DNA of 64,000 bases from Shewanella salipaludis. Its GTDB lineage: Bacteria; Pseudomonadota; Gammaproteobacteria; Enterobacterales; Shewanellaceae. The stretch spans positions 283,364 to 347,363 of the forward strand of contig NZ_JAAXYH010000003.1 in NCBI RefSeq assembly GCF_012911865.1, in the 5' to 3' direction. The notes beneath the pieces were generated by a model. It was not told the DNA's origin and ran no database searches. It saw nothing but the letters and a program-made list of their open reading frames with translations. Made by a program: the position numbers and the translations under genes. Each line of letters starts with the position of its first letter. Position 1 is the stretch's first letter. This document shows positions 1-9,233 of this stretch, one piece after another.

Positions 1-2003
1 GTGGTACCCAAACCCCGACCACGGGCGCATCGGCTGCAGCGACCGAGGCCAAGGTGTCCGGTGTCGACATGACGGCACTCGATACCCAGGTGCGCCCCCA
101 GGATGATTTCTATCAATTTGCCAACGGCGGCTGGCTGGATAATACCGAGATCCCGAAAATCTACTCCGGCTACACCATCTACCACCAGGTCTATGAAGAT
201 GCCGAAAAAAGTCTGCTAGAGATCATCAAGCATGCCGCCGCCAGCCAGGCCAAGCCGGGCACAGAAGCCCAGAAGGTCGGCGACACCTATGCCGGCTGGA
301 TGGACACAGCCAATATCGAAGCCAAGGGCCTGACGCCGCTCGAGGACGAACTGCAGGCCATAGCCGCGCTCAAGGGGCAAGACGGCTTGGTTGAACTGTT
401 CGCGCAGATGATCCGCGATCAACAGGAAGCGCCGCTGGGCATGTATGTGTCACCGGATCTGAAAGACTCTTCGCAATATGCCGTGTATTTCTACCAGAGC
501 GGCCTGACCCTGCCGAACCGCGATTACTACCTGGATAAAGACAATCAGAACTTCGCCAACATTCGCGAGCAGCTCCCCGCCTTCATCCAAAAAATGCTGA
601 GCTTTACCGATGCCGGCATGACACTCGAGCGCGCCAATGCCGTGTATCGCCTCGAACATAAGATCGCCGAACACCAGTGGTCACAGGTTGAGAACCGGGA
701 CGATGAGAAGACCTACAACCCCTACAAGCGCAGCGAGTTGCCGCAACTGGGTAAACACCTGCAGTGGCAGCCCCTGATGGCGGCATTGGGCTTGGATGAG
801 GTCAACCGCGTCATCATAGGCCAGCCCAGCTATTTCAGCGCCCTGGATACACTCATTGCCGAAACGCCCTTAACCGTGTGGCAAGACTACCTCAGCTTCC
901 ACTTGGTGCTGGGCTACGCCGGCGACCTGCCAGCGGCCATAGACAGCACGGCCTTCGAGTTTATGGGGCAGAAGCTGCAGGGCCAGAGCGAGCAGACGCC
1001 ACGTTGGAAGCGCGGTGTCGGCAAGGTCAATGGCGCACTGGGTGAGGCCGTCGGCAAGCTCTATGTCGAGCAACGCTTCCCGGCCAAGGCCAAGGAGAAG
1101 ATGACCGAGCTGGTCAACAACGTGCTGGCGGTATTCGACGACAGCATAGACAAGCTGGATTGGATGAGTGAAGCGACCCGCAAGGCCGCCAAGCTCAAGC
1201 GCTCCCAGTTCACCACCAAGATAGGCTATCCCGATGTCTGGCGCGACTATTCGGCACTGACCATAGTCCCTGGCGATCACCTGGGCAATATGCAGCGCGT
1301 GCATGCCTTCGACTATCAACGCCAACTCGACAAGCTGGGTAACCCCATAGACAAGAACGAGTGGTTCATGACGCCACAGACGGTCAATGCCTATTACGAT
1401 CCGACCAAGAACGAGATAGTGTTTCCGGCGGCGCGCCTGCAACAACCCTTCTTCCAGCTCGATGCCGACGATGCCATCAACTATGGCGCCATAGGCGGGG
1501 TGATAGGTCATGAGATCAGCCATGGTTTCGACGACAGCGGCAGCAAATACGATGGTCGGGGCAATTTGCACGACTGGTGGACCAAGGCCGACAGAGCCGC
1601 CTTCGAGGCCCGTACCCAGCGCCTGGTCGAGCAATATAACCAGTTTTCCCCCATAGAAGGCATGACGGTCAACGGCGAACTCACCCTGGGTGAGAACATA
1701 GGGGATCTGTCCGGGGTCACCATGGCCTACCGCGCCTATATCCGCAGCCTCAAGGGCAAGAAAGCACCGGTGATCAACGGCTTTACCGGGCCGCAGCGTT
1801 TCTTCATCGGCTATGCCATGTCGCGCAAGGGCAAATACAAGCGCGAGACCACGGTCAGCCGCCTGGCCTCGGATCCCCATTCACCGCTGCAATACAGGGT
1901 CAATGGCGTCTATCGCAACCTGACCGAGTTCCAGCAGGCCTTCGACGTCAAACCCGGCGACGGCATGTACCTAGCCCCCGAGGACAGAGTACAGCTCTGG
2001 TAA
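1..2003 (+). CDS. M13 family zinc metallopeptidase (PepO/neprilysin-like), 5' end cut by window
   Basis: The reading frame is already open at the window edge (codons in phase with position 3), so the N-terminus, probably with a signal or lipoprotein signal, lies upstream. About 650 residues are visible. The M13 catalytic signature HEISH is at bases 1509-1523. The ENIGD motif carrying the third zinc ligand follows about 60 codons later, and the substrate-binding NAYY motif precedes HEISH. The C-terminus ends in VQLW, close to the usual family ending. M13 enzymes are periplasmic or surface oligopeptidases cleaving short peptides with one zinc. The apparent GTG start at 54 is an internal codon, not a real start. 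A strong terminator follows directly. Family assignment is firm; the physiological substrate is unknown. Confidence 0.95.
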   Translation, partial: GTQTPTTGASAAATEAKVSGVDMTALDTQVRPQDDFYQFANGGWLDNTEIPKIYSGYTIYHQVYEDAEKSLLEIIKHAAASQAKPGTEAQKVGDTYAGWMDTANIEAKGLTPLEDELQAIAALKGQDGLVELFAQMIRDQQEAPLGMYVSPDLKDSSQYAVYFYQSGLTLPNRDYYLDKDNQNFANIREQLPAFIQKMLSFTDAGMTLERANAVYRLEHKIAEHQWSQVENRDDEKTYNPYKRSELPQLGKHLQWQPLMAALGLDEVNRVIIGQPSYFSALDTLIAETPLTVWQDYLSFHLVLGYAGDLPAAIDSTAFEFMGQKLQGQSEQTPRWKRGVGKVNGALGEAVGKLYVEQRFPAKAKEKMTELVNNVLAVFDDSIDKLDWMSEATRKAAKLKRSQFTTKIGYPDVWRDYSALTIVPGDHLGNMQRVHAFDYQRQLDKLGNPIDKNEWFMTPQTVNAYYDPTKNEIVFPAARLQQPFFQLDADDAINYGAIGGVIGHEISHGFDDSGSKYDGRGNLHDWWTKADRAAFEARTQRLVEQYNQFSPIEGMTVNGELTLGENIGDLSGVTMAYRAYIRSLKGKKAPVINGFTGPQRFFIGYAMSRKGKYKRETTVSRLASDPHSPLQYRVNGVYRNLTEFQQAFDVKPGDGMYLAPEDRVQLW

Positions 2004-2024
2004 GTGGCTAACAGCCCAAATAAG

Positions 2025-2051
2025 AAGCAGGCCTAAAAAGCCTGCTTTTTT
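2025..2051 (+). terminator. Rho-independent terminator after the M13 peptidase
   Basis: Stem AAGCAGGC / GCCTGCTT with a 7-nt loop is followed by a T-run, 21 nt after the peptidase stop codon. Confidence 0.9.
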
Positions 2052-2560
2052 ATTGCCAGGCGGCAGCTGGCAGGTGCAAGCACTAAGGTGACACGCTTGT
2101 CGAGATAGCTGGCACGCCGACTTTTGATCTTAAAAGAGTTGTCCCTATAAGCTCTACGCTGGTATCTGACCGCCAAGGAGGGTGGAAATGCCTATGGCGT
2201 ATGGAACGCCCTAAATAGCGGTTCCTAAATGTAGTTCCACCAAGCCGACATCAAGCGCAGACACGCATAAATCCATCCATGGAGCTCCTACGTGCCATCC
2301 ATGGCGCGAAGGGTCTGCTTATTGAGGTCGGCTTGCTTGGGGTGATAGTTGCATCATTCGAAACACTTATAAAGCCCCTCCTTGCGAAGGCCAAACGCCC
2401 GCTTGCACCCTATGAGTTACCTCTTCGTATCGACAGCGCCCGAAGTCTGCGACTGTCTTGACTCGCCGATCGATCCACTTCGAGGAACGACTGGATGCTT
2501 ACATCGCTATGACAGGCTCGCACAGGTAAATATTATTTCGTAAAAACCTAACGCATATCA
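2052..2560. other. Intergenic stretch with short CATCC-core palindromes
   Basis: No credible gene is seen. A 60-codon frame at 2279-2461 lacks a ribosome binding site and protein-like conservation signals. Two short palindromes with a CC centre, TCCATCCATGGA (2272-2283) and GCCATCCATGGC (2294-2305), resemble the hairpins of other intergenic repeats in this window. Confidence 0.5.
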
Positions 2561-3235
2561 TCAATTTATTTTATGAGCGCGAAGCAAGCGATTAAAATTC
2601 CACTGAATGCTTATGTCAGGATTCGCTACCATATTCAGTGAAACAAGTCTTTCTCTAACGCGTTTTAAGATGCGATATGTTCTATAATCTCTACCAACAA
2701 CCGCTGCAATCAATATAAACATTATCATTACAAAAAAACCAGCTATAGACTCAACCCCAGTGCCCATAACAATATTAGCCGAACCCATAATCATCCCAAA
2801 CAAAAACAAAAATGTAGCAGCAAAAAATGAGTAAGTAAACTGTAGCTTATCAAACCAATCAACCTCGACAGCAGCTTTCATATTGTCCGACCTTATATAT
2901 TGAGACAATCTTTTTAACTCACCATTACTCGCCACGCCTAAAATGTATATCTCCATCAAAATATTATTATTCTCAGGAGTAGACTTAACCCCAGAAGCAA
3001 GTCTAAATATCTCATTTTCTTTCAACAACTTAAGGTACCGACCAGAAACAGACTCTTCATCTAGGTGCTCATTTAATGATATCAACCTTTTAAAATATCG
3101 TTTCACAAAAACTTCTTCGTAAAAATCAATCAACCCTTTAACTACCCTCACAGCGACACCTATAAGGGCTACAGTTAAACCGATTCCGAATGTAATTGTA
3201 TTCTCTTTTACAATTTCAGGGATAGCTATGTCCAT
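2561..3235 (-). CDS. Unrecognised membrane protein, AT-rich
   Basis: A 224-residue protein I do not recognise. It has one hydrophobic segment near the N-terminus (about residues 14-33), a charged middle with predicted helices, two adjacent hydrophobic segments (about 132-156 and 165-181), and a basic C-terminus rich in arginine. This suggests an inner-membrane protein with a cytoplasmic helical domain. The base composition is clearly more AT-rich than the peptidase upstream, consistent with an acquired gene. It is alone on its strand and no partner gene is adjacent. No enzymatic motif is visible. Confidence 0.7.
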   Translation of the reverse strand: MDIAIPEIVKENTITFGIGLTVALIGVAVRVVKGLIDFYEEVFVKRYFKRLISLNEHLDEESVSGRYLKLLKENEIFRLASGVKSTPENNNILMEIYILGVASNGELKRLSQYIRSDNMKAAVEVDWFDKLQFTYSFFAATFLFLFGMIMGSANIVMGTGVESIAGFFVMIMFILIAAVVGRDYRTYRILKRVRERLVSLNMVANPDISIQWNFNRLLRAHKIN

Positions 3236-3494
3236 ATATTCCTCAAAAAATTCAAGCCAAAAAAAAATTCAAGCCAGCCATATTAAAACAATAACATAAT
3301 GCCCTTTCAGTTAGTGCTCAAGCTAGGGAAAATGATTTAGCCGATAAAGAGTCGACAGGACATGATGCAAAACGGATGAGGATTGATAAAACAGGTCTAC
3401 TTCACTCAAAAACAGTGATTTTTGGCGCCAGTTACCCAACCCATTTCCATTCATAGGATCCTGAAAGGTACCGCTTTAAACAATGAAGTTAACG
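3236..3494. other. Gene-free AT-rich spacer
   Basis: I see no open frame with a ribosome binding site here. It lies between an unrecognised membrane protein gene and an IS remnant and is probably part of the same acquired, partly decayed region. Confidence 0.4.
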
Positions 3495-3674
3495 TCAGCC
3501 TGCATTGAGGTGCTGACAACTGGCGTAAAAATGCCGTCGTCGTTTCTCTAAATGCTCACAATAGCTGCTGAGCTCTTGCAGCGTTCCCACCTCCGATAGG
3601 ACATGTGAACACTTCGCTTGACGTCGCGGATCCGGAATGGATTCTAGGTAATCGAGCAAAGACTTCTGGGCCAT
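3495..3674 (-). pseudogene. Remnant of an ISAs1-family transposase N-terminus
   Basis: Starting at an ATG at 3674, the first ~24 residues contain SLLDYLESIPDPRR and CSHVLSEV, which match the N-terminal helper domain (DDE_Tnp_1-associated) of ISAs1/H-repeat transposases. After that the frame turns into unrelated sequence and stops, without the DDE catalytic domain. It is therefore a decayed insertion sequence fragment. Family recognition is by motif memory only. Confidence 0.6.
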
Positions 3675-3780
3675 TGACCAAAAAAAAGCCACTAATGCTC
3701 TCACCCTGGGCTCTCGGGTAGACTTGAATATTTCTAGAGGGTAGGATTGCCATAGAGCCTATAAACACGGAGGGTAAATA

Positions 3781-4491
3781 ATGCACGATCGAGTTCCAGA
3801 AGGAATAGAGGCACTTGAAGTCCCCTATAACGCCCCTATACTCCCATACGAAAAACCTGAACTTGAAGTCAATTATTGGATTGCTGATGATTTTTTCCCG
3901 GAACAGCATGCGATAGAAATTTCAAATAGATGTTTTAACAAACCAAAATGGAAATTAGGAAAACCATATACAAATGAATTATGGCCCGGTAGACGCTCAC
4001 ATAATGCATTAAATAAAAAGGAATTATCTATTATTGAAGAGTGGGTAAAAGTTAAAATCAAGAAAGACAAATTGTGGGTTGAAAAATCGGACACTGTTGT
4101 GGTTGACAGTAATGCGGCTATCTTGGTGGGAGAAGAAGAAGGGAGTGCTAGACCGCATGTTGATAATAGGAAATTATGCAGGTATGCCGCAGTGCTATTT
4201 TTAAGCCCTAAACCAGAAGCATCAGCAGGCACATCATTTTATCGCCTTAAATATACAAATGGCGCTGCAGGCGGGAATATTGTTCCCTCACCATTTTTCA
4301 ATTTGGTTGATGCCTTGAATGTCACTAGTTTACCATCGAGTGCCTGGTATTTGGACCAGACAATTGAAAACAAGTTTAATAGACTTATTTTATTTAAGGG
4401 CAATATGGTTCATAGCGCCAGCGCTTATTTCGGGAAAGAAAAACGAGAAAAAAGATTGGCTGTCACATTTTTTTGGATGACAGAGGATTAA
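3781..4491 (+). CDS. DUF6445-like 2-oxoglutarate/Fe(II) oxygenase-fold protein
   Basis: A 236-residue protein starting at an ATG preceded by GGAGGG at good spacing. The central part has a PHVD motif (H126, D128), then a YAAVLFLS strand and a GTSFYR strand. A second histidine sits in VHSA (H211) and a distal arginine (R225) precedes the final beta strand. This HxD...H...R order is the metal and 2-oxoglutarate binding pattern of the prolyl-hydroxylase-like double-stranded beta helix. The overall pattern recalls DUF6445 proteins, which are often near tryptophan halogenases or TonB receptors. Substrate is unknown. The gene is AT-rich compared with the backbone and is alone on its strand. Family name moderately sure, oxygenase activity inferred. 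Confidence 0.7.
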   Translation: MHDRVPEGIEALEVPYNAPILPYEKPELEVNYWIADDFFPEQHAIEISNRCFNKPKWKLGKPYTNELWPGRRSHNALNKKELSIIEEWVKVKIKKDKLWVEKSDTVVVDSNAAILVGEEEGSARPHVDNRKLCRYAAVLFLSPKPEASAGTSFYRLKYTNGAAGGNIVPSPFFNLVDALNVTSLPSSAWYLDQTIENKFNRLILFKGNMVHSASAYFGKEKREKRLAVTFFWMTED

Positions 4492-4797
4492 TTTTTTTCG
4501 CAGCCTGAATATATGCCAGTACAACAGCTGAAAGCGATAAATGAGCCACATCTAAAGCAACGATAAGAGTGAGAATATTGAACAGAAAATTGAGGCAAAA
4601 AAGCCTTGAGTGAGCAGAACATTACCTTGACTCACAGGGAACGTCCATATATGGACTTATTTTTTAAGCTTCCTTAGTTATTTAAGCCTCAATTTAAAAA
4701 CAGCTACACATTTTATATAAGTTTTCTTTTGTTCTTAGGCATCAACACGTTCCCATAAATGAACTAATGCAGAAGCAAGAGTTATTTTATGTATATT

Positions 4798-4941
4798 CTA
4801 TGTAGAATTATATATCAAAGAGTTAATTTTATCATGGAATTTATCTCTACCGGTGCTACCCACTAATTTCTCAAACACCTCCTGATTAATTGCATCATAA
4901 TCGCCAGGAAAATCCCAATAAGATCGCTCAATAACAAACAT
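4798..4941 (-). CDS. Possible 47-aa small protein, unknown
   Basis: A short frame begins MFVIERSYWDFPGDYD and continues with acidic and aromatic residues to a stop at 4798. The composition looks protein-like and it lies on the same strand as the broken gene just to its right. The ribosome binding site is weak (AAGAG) and no homologue is known to me. It could be a small protein or the residue of a larger one. Confidence 0.3.
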   Translation of the reverse strand: MFVIERSYWDFPGDYDAINQEVFEKLVGSTGRDKFHDKINSLIYNST

Positions 4942-5023
4942 TAACACTCTTTACTTAAACTCAGCGCTAACAGTATCCTCACATCTCAACAACCACGACA
5001 AAAAATTTAATTACACCCCGAAA

Positions 5024-5649
5024 TCAAAATTGTAAAACAGCTTTTAAAACTGCCTTTTCAACGAATATGTCTTTAATATTTAAGCGTGTTTTCATTGGAT
5101 ATTCCATGTGATGTTTACTGTAATAAGTTAAGGTGACAAACTCAGTAAATCTCTCTATTGCATATGGTATCCTATTTTTATTCAAGCTTTGCCAGTGTTT
5201 TTTAATAGAAACGGTATGCAGCAAACACTCCCTTCAATAGCTTGCTTTTCATAAAATGAAAACATTTCTTTAATATTTGAATGCTCTACAAAATGTTTCA
5301 TTGCAATGTAAGAGACGGGAAACAAGCCTCGTTTCAGTATCCCATCAATCCGATGTGGATTAAAATCGCGACTTTCTACTCCCGAACTAAAGAGATGTTC
5401 AGTAAACAACTCATCATTAGCAATTAATTCATGGCACTTTTTCCATCCTTGTGTATCAAAGCCATCTAATTTTTTCTCTAAAAAAGACGCAGATAAAAAT
5501 CCTTAAGGCTATGTGACTGATGCATTATTGCTATTCTACGAACATCATCTTCAAGGACACTAGATTTATTCACCAAAACTCCTAGGGATTTAACGCCCAG
5601 CTCTAGCGAATCCCCAGATAATTCCTTTTGGATTCAATTTAGCAGACAT
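5024..5649 (-). pseudogene. Unknown ~205-codon gene broken by three homopolymer frameshifts
   Basis: Reading leftward from an ATG at 5649, the frame begins MSAKLNPK and then must shift at an AAAA run (near 5630) to continue ELSGDSLELGVKSLG and on to LKDFYLRLF. A second shift at a T6 run (near 5478) leads into LEKKLDGFDTQGWKKCHELI. A third at an A6 run (near 5205) leads from CCIPFLLK into KHWQSLNKNRIPYAIERF, ending at 5024. One base removed at the first run and one added at the other two restores a single continuous protein. I do not recognise the family. It is either a decayed gene or an intact gene with sequencing errors at homopolymers. Confidence 0.6.
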
Positions 5650-6005
5650 GCATGGTGTTGTTTGATCTAATCAATTTCGCCACCTATTCTAGGAACTGGC
5701 TACTAGAGCCTACTCCATGCGCGTTACTTTCGTCATGTGAGCGTATCTTACACGATTTACTCAAAAAGCAATGCTCTCACTCTCGTATATAAAAGAAGAA
5801 TAAAAAATACCTTAATTATCTGATGGTTGCCATGAAGACCTTGCTTGATCATATTAATTGGAGAGGCATAACTTTTTTCAAGCCAATACACTCCAATCGA
5901 AGAGACAAATTTCCCCATCGAAGCTCCACGACTTTATTCCAAGCGTAGTTTGGAAAAATGAAGACAGCACAGGCACAACTCCCCAATGAACCTTACAGCT
6001 GCGCA
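5650..6005. other. Gene-free spacer
   Basis: Nothing with a plausible start and ribosome binding site is seen on either strand between the broken gene and the inverted-repeat element. Confidence 0.4.
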
Positions 6006-6112
6006 GGCATTGTTTCACCAGTGACCTTCGGCGCTTAATTTCGAGACAGCAGGGATGTTTTAGTAGAGCCCACATGGGCGTGCTTGCGGTAGGTCACTGG
6101 TGGAACAATGCC
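6006..6112. repeat. MITE-like element with 22-bp terminal inverted repeats
   Basis: The left arm (6006-6027) begins GGCATTGTTTCACC. The right arm (6091-6112) is its reverse complement with one mismatch in 22. The 63-bp centre contains AGGGATGTTTTAGTAGAG followed by CCCACATGGGCGTG. A related centre recurs at 27658-27702. No coding capacity. It fits a miniature inverted-repeat or REP-like element. Confidence 0.6.
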
Positions 6113-6165
6113 AAGGTCAAATTAGCCGAAGTCTTGGTCCAAGTTCTTCTCTAATGCTCCAATAA

Positions 6166-6190
6166 AAAACCGCAGTCAGACTGCGGTTTT
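6166..6190 (-). terminator. Bidirectional terminator downstream of the TonB receptor
   Basis: Perfect stem AAAACCGCAGTC / GACTGCGGTTTT with a 1-nt loop and T-runs on both strands. It lies 46 nt beyond the receptor stop. Confidence 0.9.
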
Positions 6191-6236
6191 GTTTTTGAGA
6201 CCGACACTTGGGTCACAGATGCTAATCTGGGTCAGA

Positions 6237-8747
6237 TTAGAAGCTGTAGACCGCCTTGGCGTAGTAGGCGCCGCCGTTGATGCCGAAGGGCAAGGTTTCC
6301 CAGCCATAGGTGAAACCTGCCTGACTGTAGACGTCGCCTTCTTCACCCCACTTGTCCGGATAGACGTCGAAGATGTTGGTGCCGCCGATGGTCAATCTCA
6401 GCTCATCGGTCGCCTGATAGCTCACCGACAGGTCCGTCAGCCACTTGCCGCTCCAGGTCTTCTTGGAACCGAAGGCCTGACCGGACACTTCGCCATAGTA
6501 AGTGTTGTTCAGCGCCACTTCCCAATCGCTCAGCTGATAGATGACCGACAGGTTGAGCTTCTCACCCGGCTGGCCCTCTTCCAGACGCAGCTTCTGCACG
6601 TCGCCGAACAGGGTCTCAGCCGGAATGATGGACGACTTGGAATGGATCGCCTTGACCTCGTTATCCACCAGACTCAGTGCCGCCGCCAGCTTGAGATCGG
6701 CGCCGTGATCCAGCGATATGTCATAGGTGGCCACCAGATCCAGGCCGCGGGTGCGGGTGTCCACCGAGTTGGTGAAGAACTGCGCCGCCCCCAGGCGGTT
6801 GGCCGCCAGTGCCGCCGCCACCTCAGGGCCTATGTCGGCGGTCAGGGGATCTGAGATCACTATCCTGTCGTCTATGTCTATCTGGAAGATATCCAGAGAC
6901 AGCTTCAGATCGTCTATGGGCTCGGCCACCATGCCTATGCTGTAGCTGAGCGAGGTTTCCACGTCCAGATTTTCGATGCCGAACTCGGCGGCCACTGGGC
7001 TGGAGTTGGCGACTGTGCCTGTCTCAACCAGCTCGCCATTGACCAGGTTGGTCAGCACCTGGCTGTAGTTGATCTGCTGCACGCCCGGGGCCCGGAAGCC
7101 GGAAGACACTGTGCCCCTGATGGAGAAGCTGTCGTTGAACTCGTAACGGCTCGACAGCTTGCCGGAGACGTTGTCACCCGCCATCTGGTAGTGCTCATAG
7201 CGCACCGCGGCGCCGACCAAGAGTTCGTCGGTCAGATTGGTCTCGGCATCGGCATACAGGGCATAGCTGCTCCTGTCCTGATCCACCGCCTGTTTGGGGC
7301 CGAATCCCGGGAAGCCCTGGATACCCGCCATCACTGGGGTGCCTGTGTCGCTGTGCAGTATGGGGGTCGTGCCGTTGTTGCGGCCATAGCTGTAGGACCA
7401 GGGATCGCCCGCCACTATCTGGTAGGCATCCTGGCGCAGTTCCAGACCGAAGGCCAGGTACAGGGGCTCGAGATTGGCGCCCCAGTCCACGCTGCCGTTG
7501 ATGTCGGCGTTGACCGTGGTCTGCTCGAAGATCAGCGTGCCGTCGTGGGCCGAGGTCGGTGTCTCGCCATAGATGCCGCTGTTGTCCGGCTTGGGCTCGT
7601 AGTACCAGCTGACGTTGGCCGAATTATTGGAGTTGAAGGAGAACTCGCTGCGGCCCCAGACGGCGCCCACGTCCCATTTCCAGTCTTCGTTCAGATCGCC
7701 GCGCAGGCCTGCCGCCGCCGAGGTATCGTCGACATTGGTGCTGAGTTGCGGCAGGAAGCCCTCGGGATAGAGCTCAGGAATAGTCCTGTCGCTGCCCGGG
7801 CCACGGAAGAAACCGGCCGACTCGCCGTCGCGGCTGGAATAGCCACCGAAGAAGTACAGCTCAGTGGTGTCGCTGAGATCGTAGCCGCCGTTGACCCAGG
7901 CATAGAGGTTTTTGGACTCGGCATCCCCTATGTGCAGGCGCACCACGCTCTGATCGTTCTCATCCCACCACTTGCCGATGAGATTGCCGCCGGTCAGTTC
8001 CAGCGTCGCCGGCCCCGCCCTGTTGGTCTCGCCCCTGTCCCTGTACTCCAGGCTCAGGTTGATGAAGCCGGCGTCACCCAGGGCGAAGCCCTTGTTCGCC
8101 GCCAGCACCAGGTTTTCACCGTCGCCCTCGTAGGTCTGGCCGGCTTCCACCCGCAGGCTGCCCGCTTCGCTCGAGTCCTTCAGCACTATGTTGATCACCC
8201 CGGCAATGGCATCCGAACCATACTGGGCGGCGGCGCCGTCACGCAGTACCTCGACCCTTTTGACCGCACTCAAGGGGATGGCGTTGATATCGTAACCCGC
8301 CGAGCCCTTGCCCACGGTTTCCTGGGTATTGACCAGGGCCTGCTGATGGCGGCGCTTGCCGTTGACCAGCACCAACACCTGATCCGGGCCCAAGCCCCTC
8401 AGGGTGGCCGGACGTATGATGTCGCTGCCGTCGCTGACCGTGGTGCTGGAGAAGTTGAATGACGGGGCGGCTATCTGCAGCGCCCGGCCAAGCTCGGTGG
8501 CGCCGCTCTGTGCCAGCTGCTCCTCGCCTATGATGTCCACCGGCGCCGGTGATTCTGTCGCCATCCGGCCACTGACCCTGGTGCCTATGGTGGTGATGAC
8601 CTCTATCTTCTTCTGCCCGGTCGCCTGGGGCGCATCCTCTGCGGCCAACACCTGAAAGGAAGCGCCCAGACACAGGGCGGCAATGCTGGCCGCCAGGGGA
8701 GAGAGACGCACTATGTTGTTCGTTTGATTTCCCGTGTTCTTGTTCAA
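6237..8747 (-). CDS. TonB-dependent outer-membrane receptor
   Basis: An 836-residue protein with a signal peptide (hydrophobic segment about 17-35, likely cleavage after VLA). A TonB box-like segment KIEVITT follows near residue 47. The plug domain (about 60-185) includes LRGLGPDQVLVLVNGKR and RVEVLRDGAAAQYGSDAIAG, both classical plug motifs. The rest forms the 22-strand barrel, ending in the outer-membrane signature aromatic F. Such receptors import siderophores, cobalamin, saccharides or peptides using TonB energy. It is divergent from a peptide transporter, with a palindrome in the shared region, which could hint at peptide-linked uptake, but substrate cannot be read from sequence. Receptor family firm. 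Confidence 0.95.
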   Translation of the reverse strand: MNKNTGNQTNNIVRLSPLAASIAALCLGASFQVLAAEDAPQATGQKKIEVITTIGTRVSGRMATESPAPVDIIGEEQLAQSGATELGRALQIAAPSFNFSSTTVSDGSDIIRPATLRGLGPDQVLVLVNGKRRHQQALVNTQETVGKGSAGYDINAIPLSAVKRVEVLRDGAAAQYGSDAIAGVINIVLKDSSEAGSLRVEAGQTYEGDGENLVLAANKGFALGDAGFINLSLEYRDRGETNRAGPATLELTGGNLIGKWWDENDQSVVRLHIGDAESKNLYAWVNGGYDLSDTTELYFFGGYSSRDGESAGFFRGPGSDRTIPELYPEGFLPQLSTNVDDTSAAAGLRGDLNEDWKWDVGAVWGRSEFSFNSNNSANVSWYYEPKPDNSGIYGETPTSAHDGTLIFEQTTVNADINGSVDWGANLEPLYLAFGLELRQDAYQIVAGDPWSYSYGRNNGTTPILHSDTGTPVMAGIQGFPGFGPKQAVDQDRSSYALYADAETNLTDELLVGAAVRYEHYQMAGDNVSGKLSSRYEFNDSFSIRGTVSSGFRAPGVQQINYSQVLTNLVNGELVETGTVANSSPVAAEFGIENLDVETSLSYSIGMVAEPIDDLKLSLDIFQIDIDDRIVISDPLTADIGPEVAAALAANRLGAAQFFTNSVDTRTRGLDLVATYDISLDHGADLKLAAALSLVDNEVKAIHSKSSIIPAETLFGDVQKLRLEEGQPGEKLNLSVIYQLSDWEVALNNTYYGEVSGQAFGSKKTWSGKWLTDLSVSYQATDELRLTIGGTNIFDVYPDKWGEEGDVYSQAGFTYGWETLPFGINGGAYYAKAVYSF

Positions 8748-8847
8748 CTTAAATACTCCACTTCATTGATTTTAAGTTATATTTTTCTGTTTGCATCCGG
8801 TGCCCTGACGGCATCTTGTTATCAAACAGCAAACAGCTGCACCCACG

Positions 8848-8876
8848 CTAACATAGGTGTAACCCATGATTAACAA
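8848..8876 (-). promoter_or_regulatory. Candidate promoter of the TonB receptor gene
   Basis: On the minus strand TTGTTA (8876-8871) and TGTTAG (8853-8848) are 17 nt apart, about 100 nt before the receptor start. The -10 is a weak match, so this is tentative. Confidence 0.35.
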
Positions 8877-8880
8877 AATG

Positions 8881-8903
8881 CAAGGTGAAAATTTTTCACC
8901 TTG
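8881..8903. promoter_or_regulatory. Perfect 23-bp palindrome between divergent genes, operator candidate
   Basis: CAAGGTGAAAA and TTTTCACCTTG flank a single central T. The palindrome lies just upstream of the candidate -35 of the TonB receptor, in the shared upstream region of receptor and transporter. Its position suits a dimeric regulator site. A hairpin function is the alternative. Confidence 0.5.
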
Positions 8904-9233
8904 AGGCTGACTGCAAAGCGGCAGGGGCATAGCGAGCAAGCCAGGGATGGATTTAGTCGGTTTTAAACAAAGAGTTAACTCTAAAGCCGTGAAAACCCTT
9001 GGGGGTGTTGAAGAAAGCAGCAGGAGTCAAACATGATGCGCTTGAGCCTATGGCAGGCAAGGCGTCCACCAAAGCAGATGAGCCGCCTTATTCAGGCAGT
9101 ATTGCCGACGCAAAGCCGGATAATTTCCTTTCACGGCGCTGTTTTGTTACTCTCGACGCCCAGATTTGAGCCCGGGTGCATACAGTACCTGAGGTTTCTC
9201 CCCCACATCACTTGGTACAGGAGCATAAAAACA

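Noticed and set aside
2279..2461. 60-codon plus-strand frame after the M13 peptidase
   Set aside because: No ribosome binding site and it starts within short palindromic repeats.
5878..6075. 65-codon minus-strand frame
   Set aside because: Overlaps the inverted-repeat element, no ribosome binding site, atypical composition.
7191..8462. 423-codon plus-strand frame opposite the TonB receptor
   Set aside because: Shadow frame of a confidently identified receptor gene.
9033..9233. 67-codon N-terminal extension of the peptide transporter
   Set aside because: The family protein begins at 9234 after a ribosome binding site; the upstream codons are not transporter-like.
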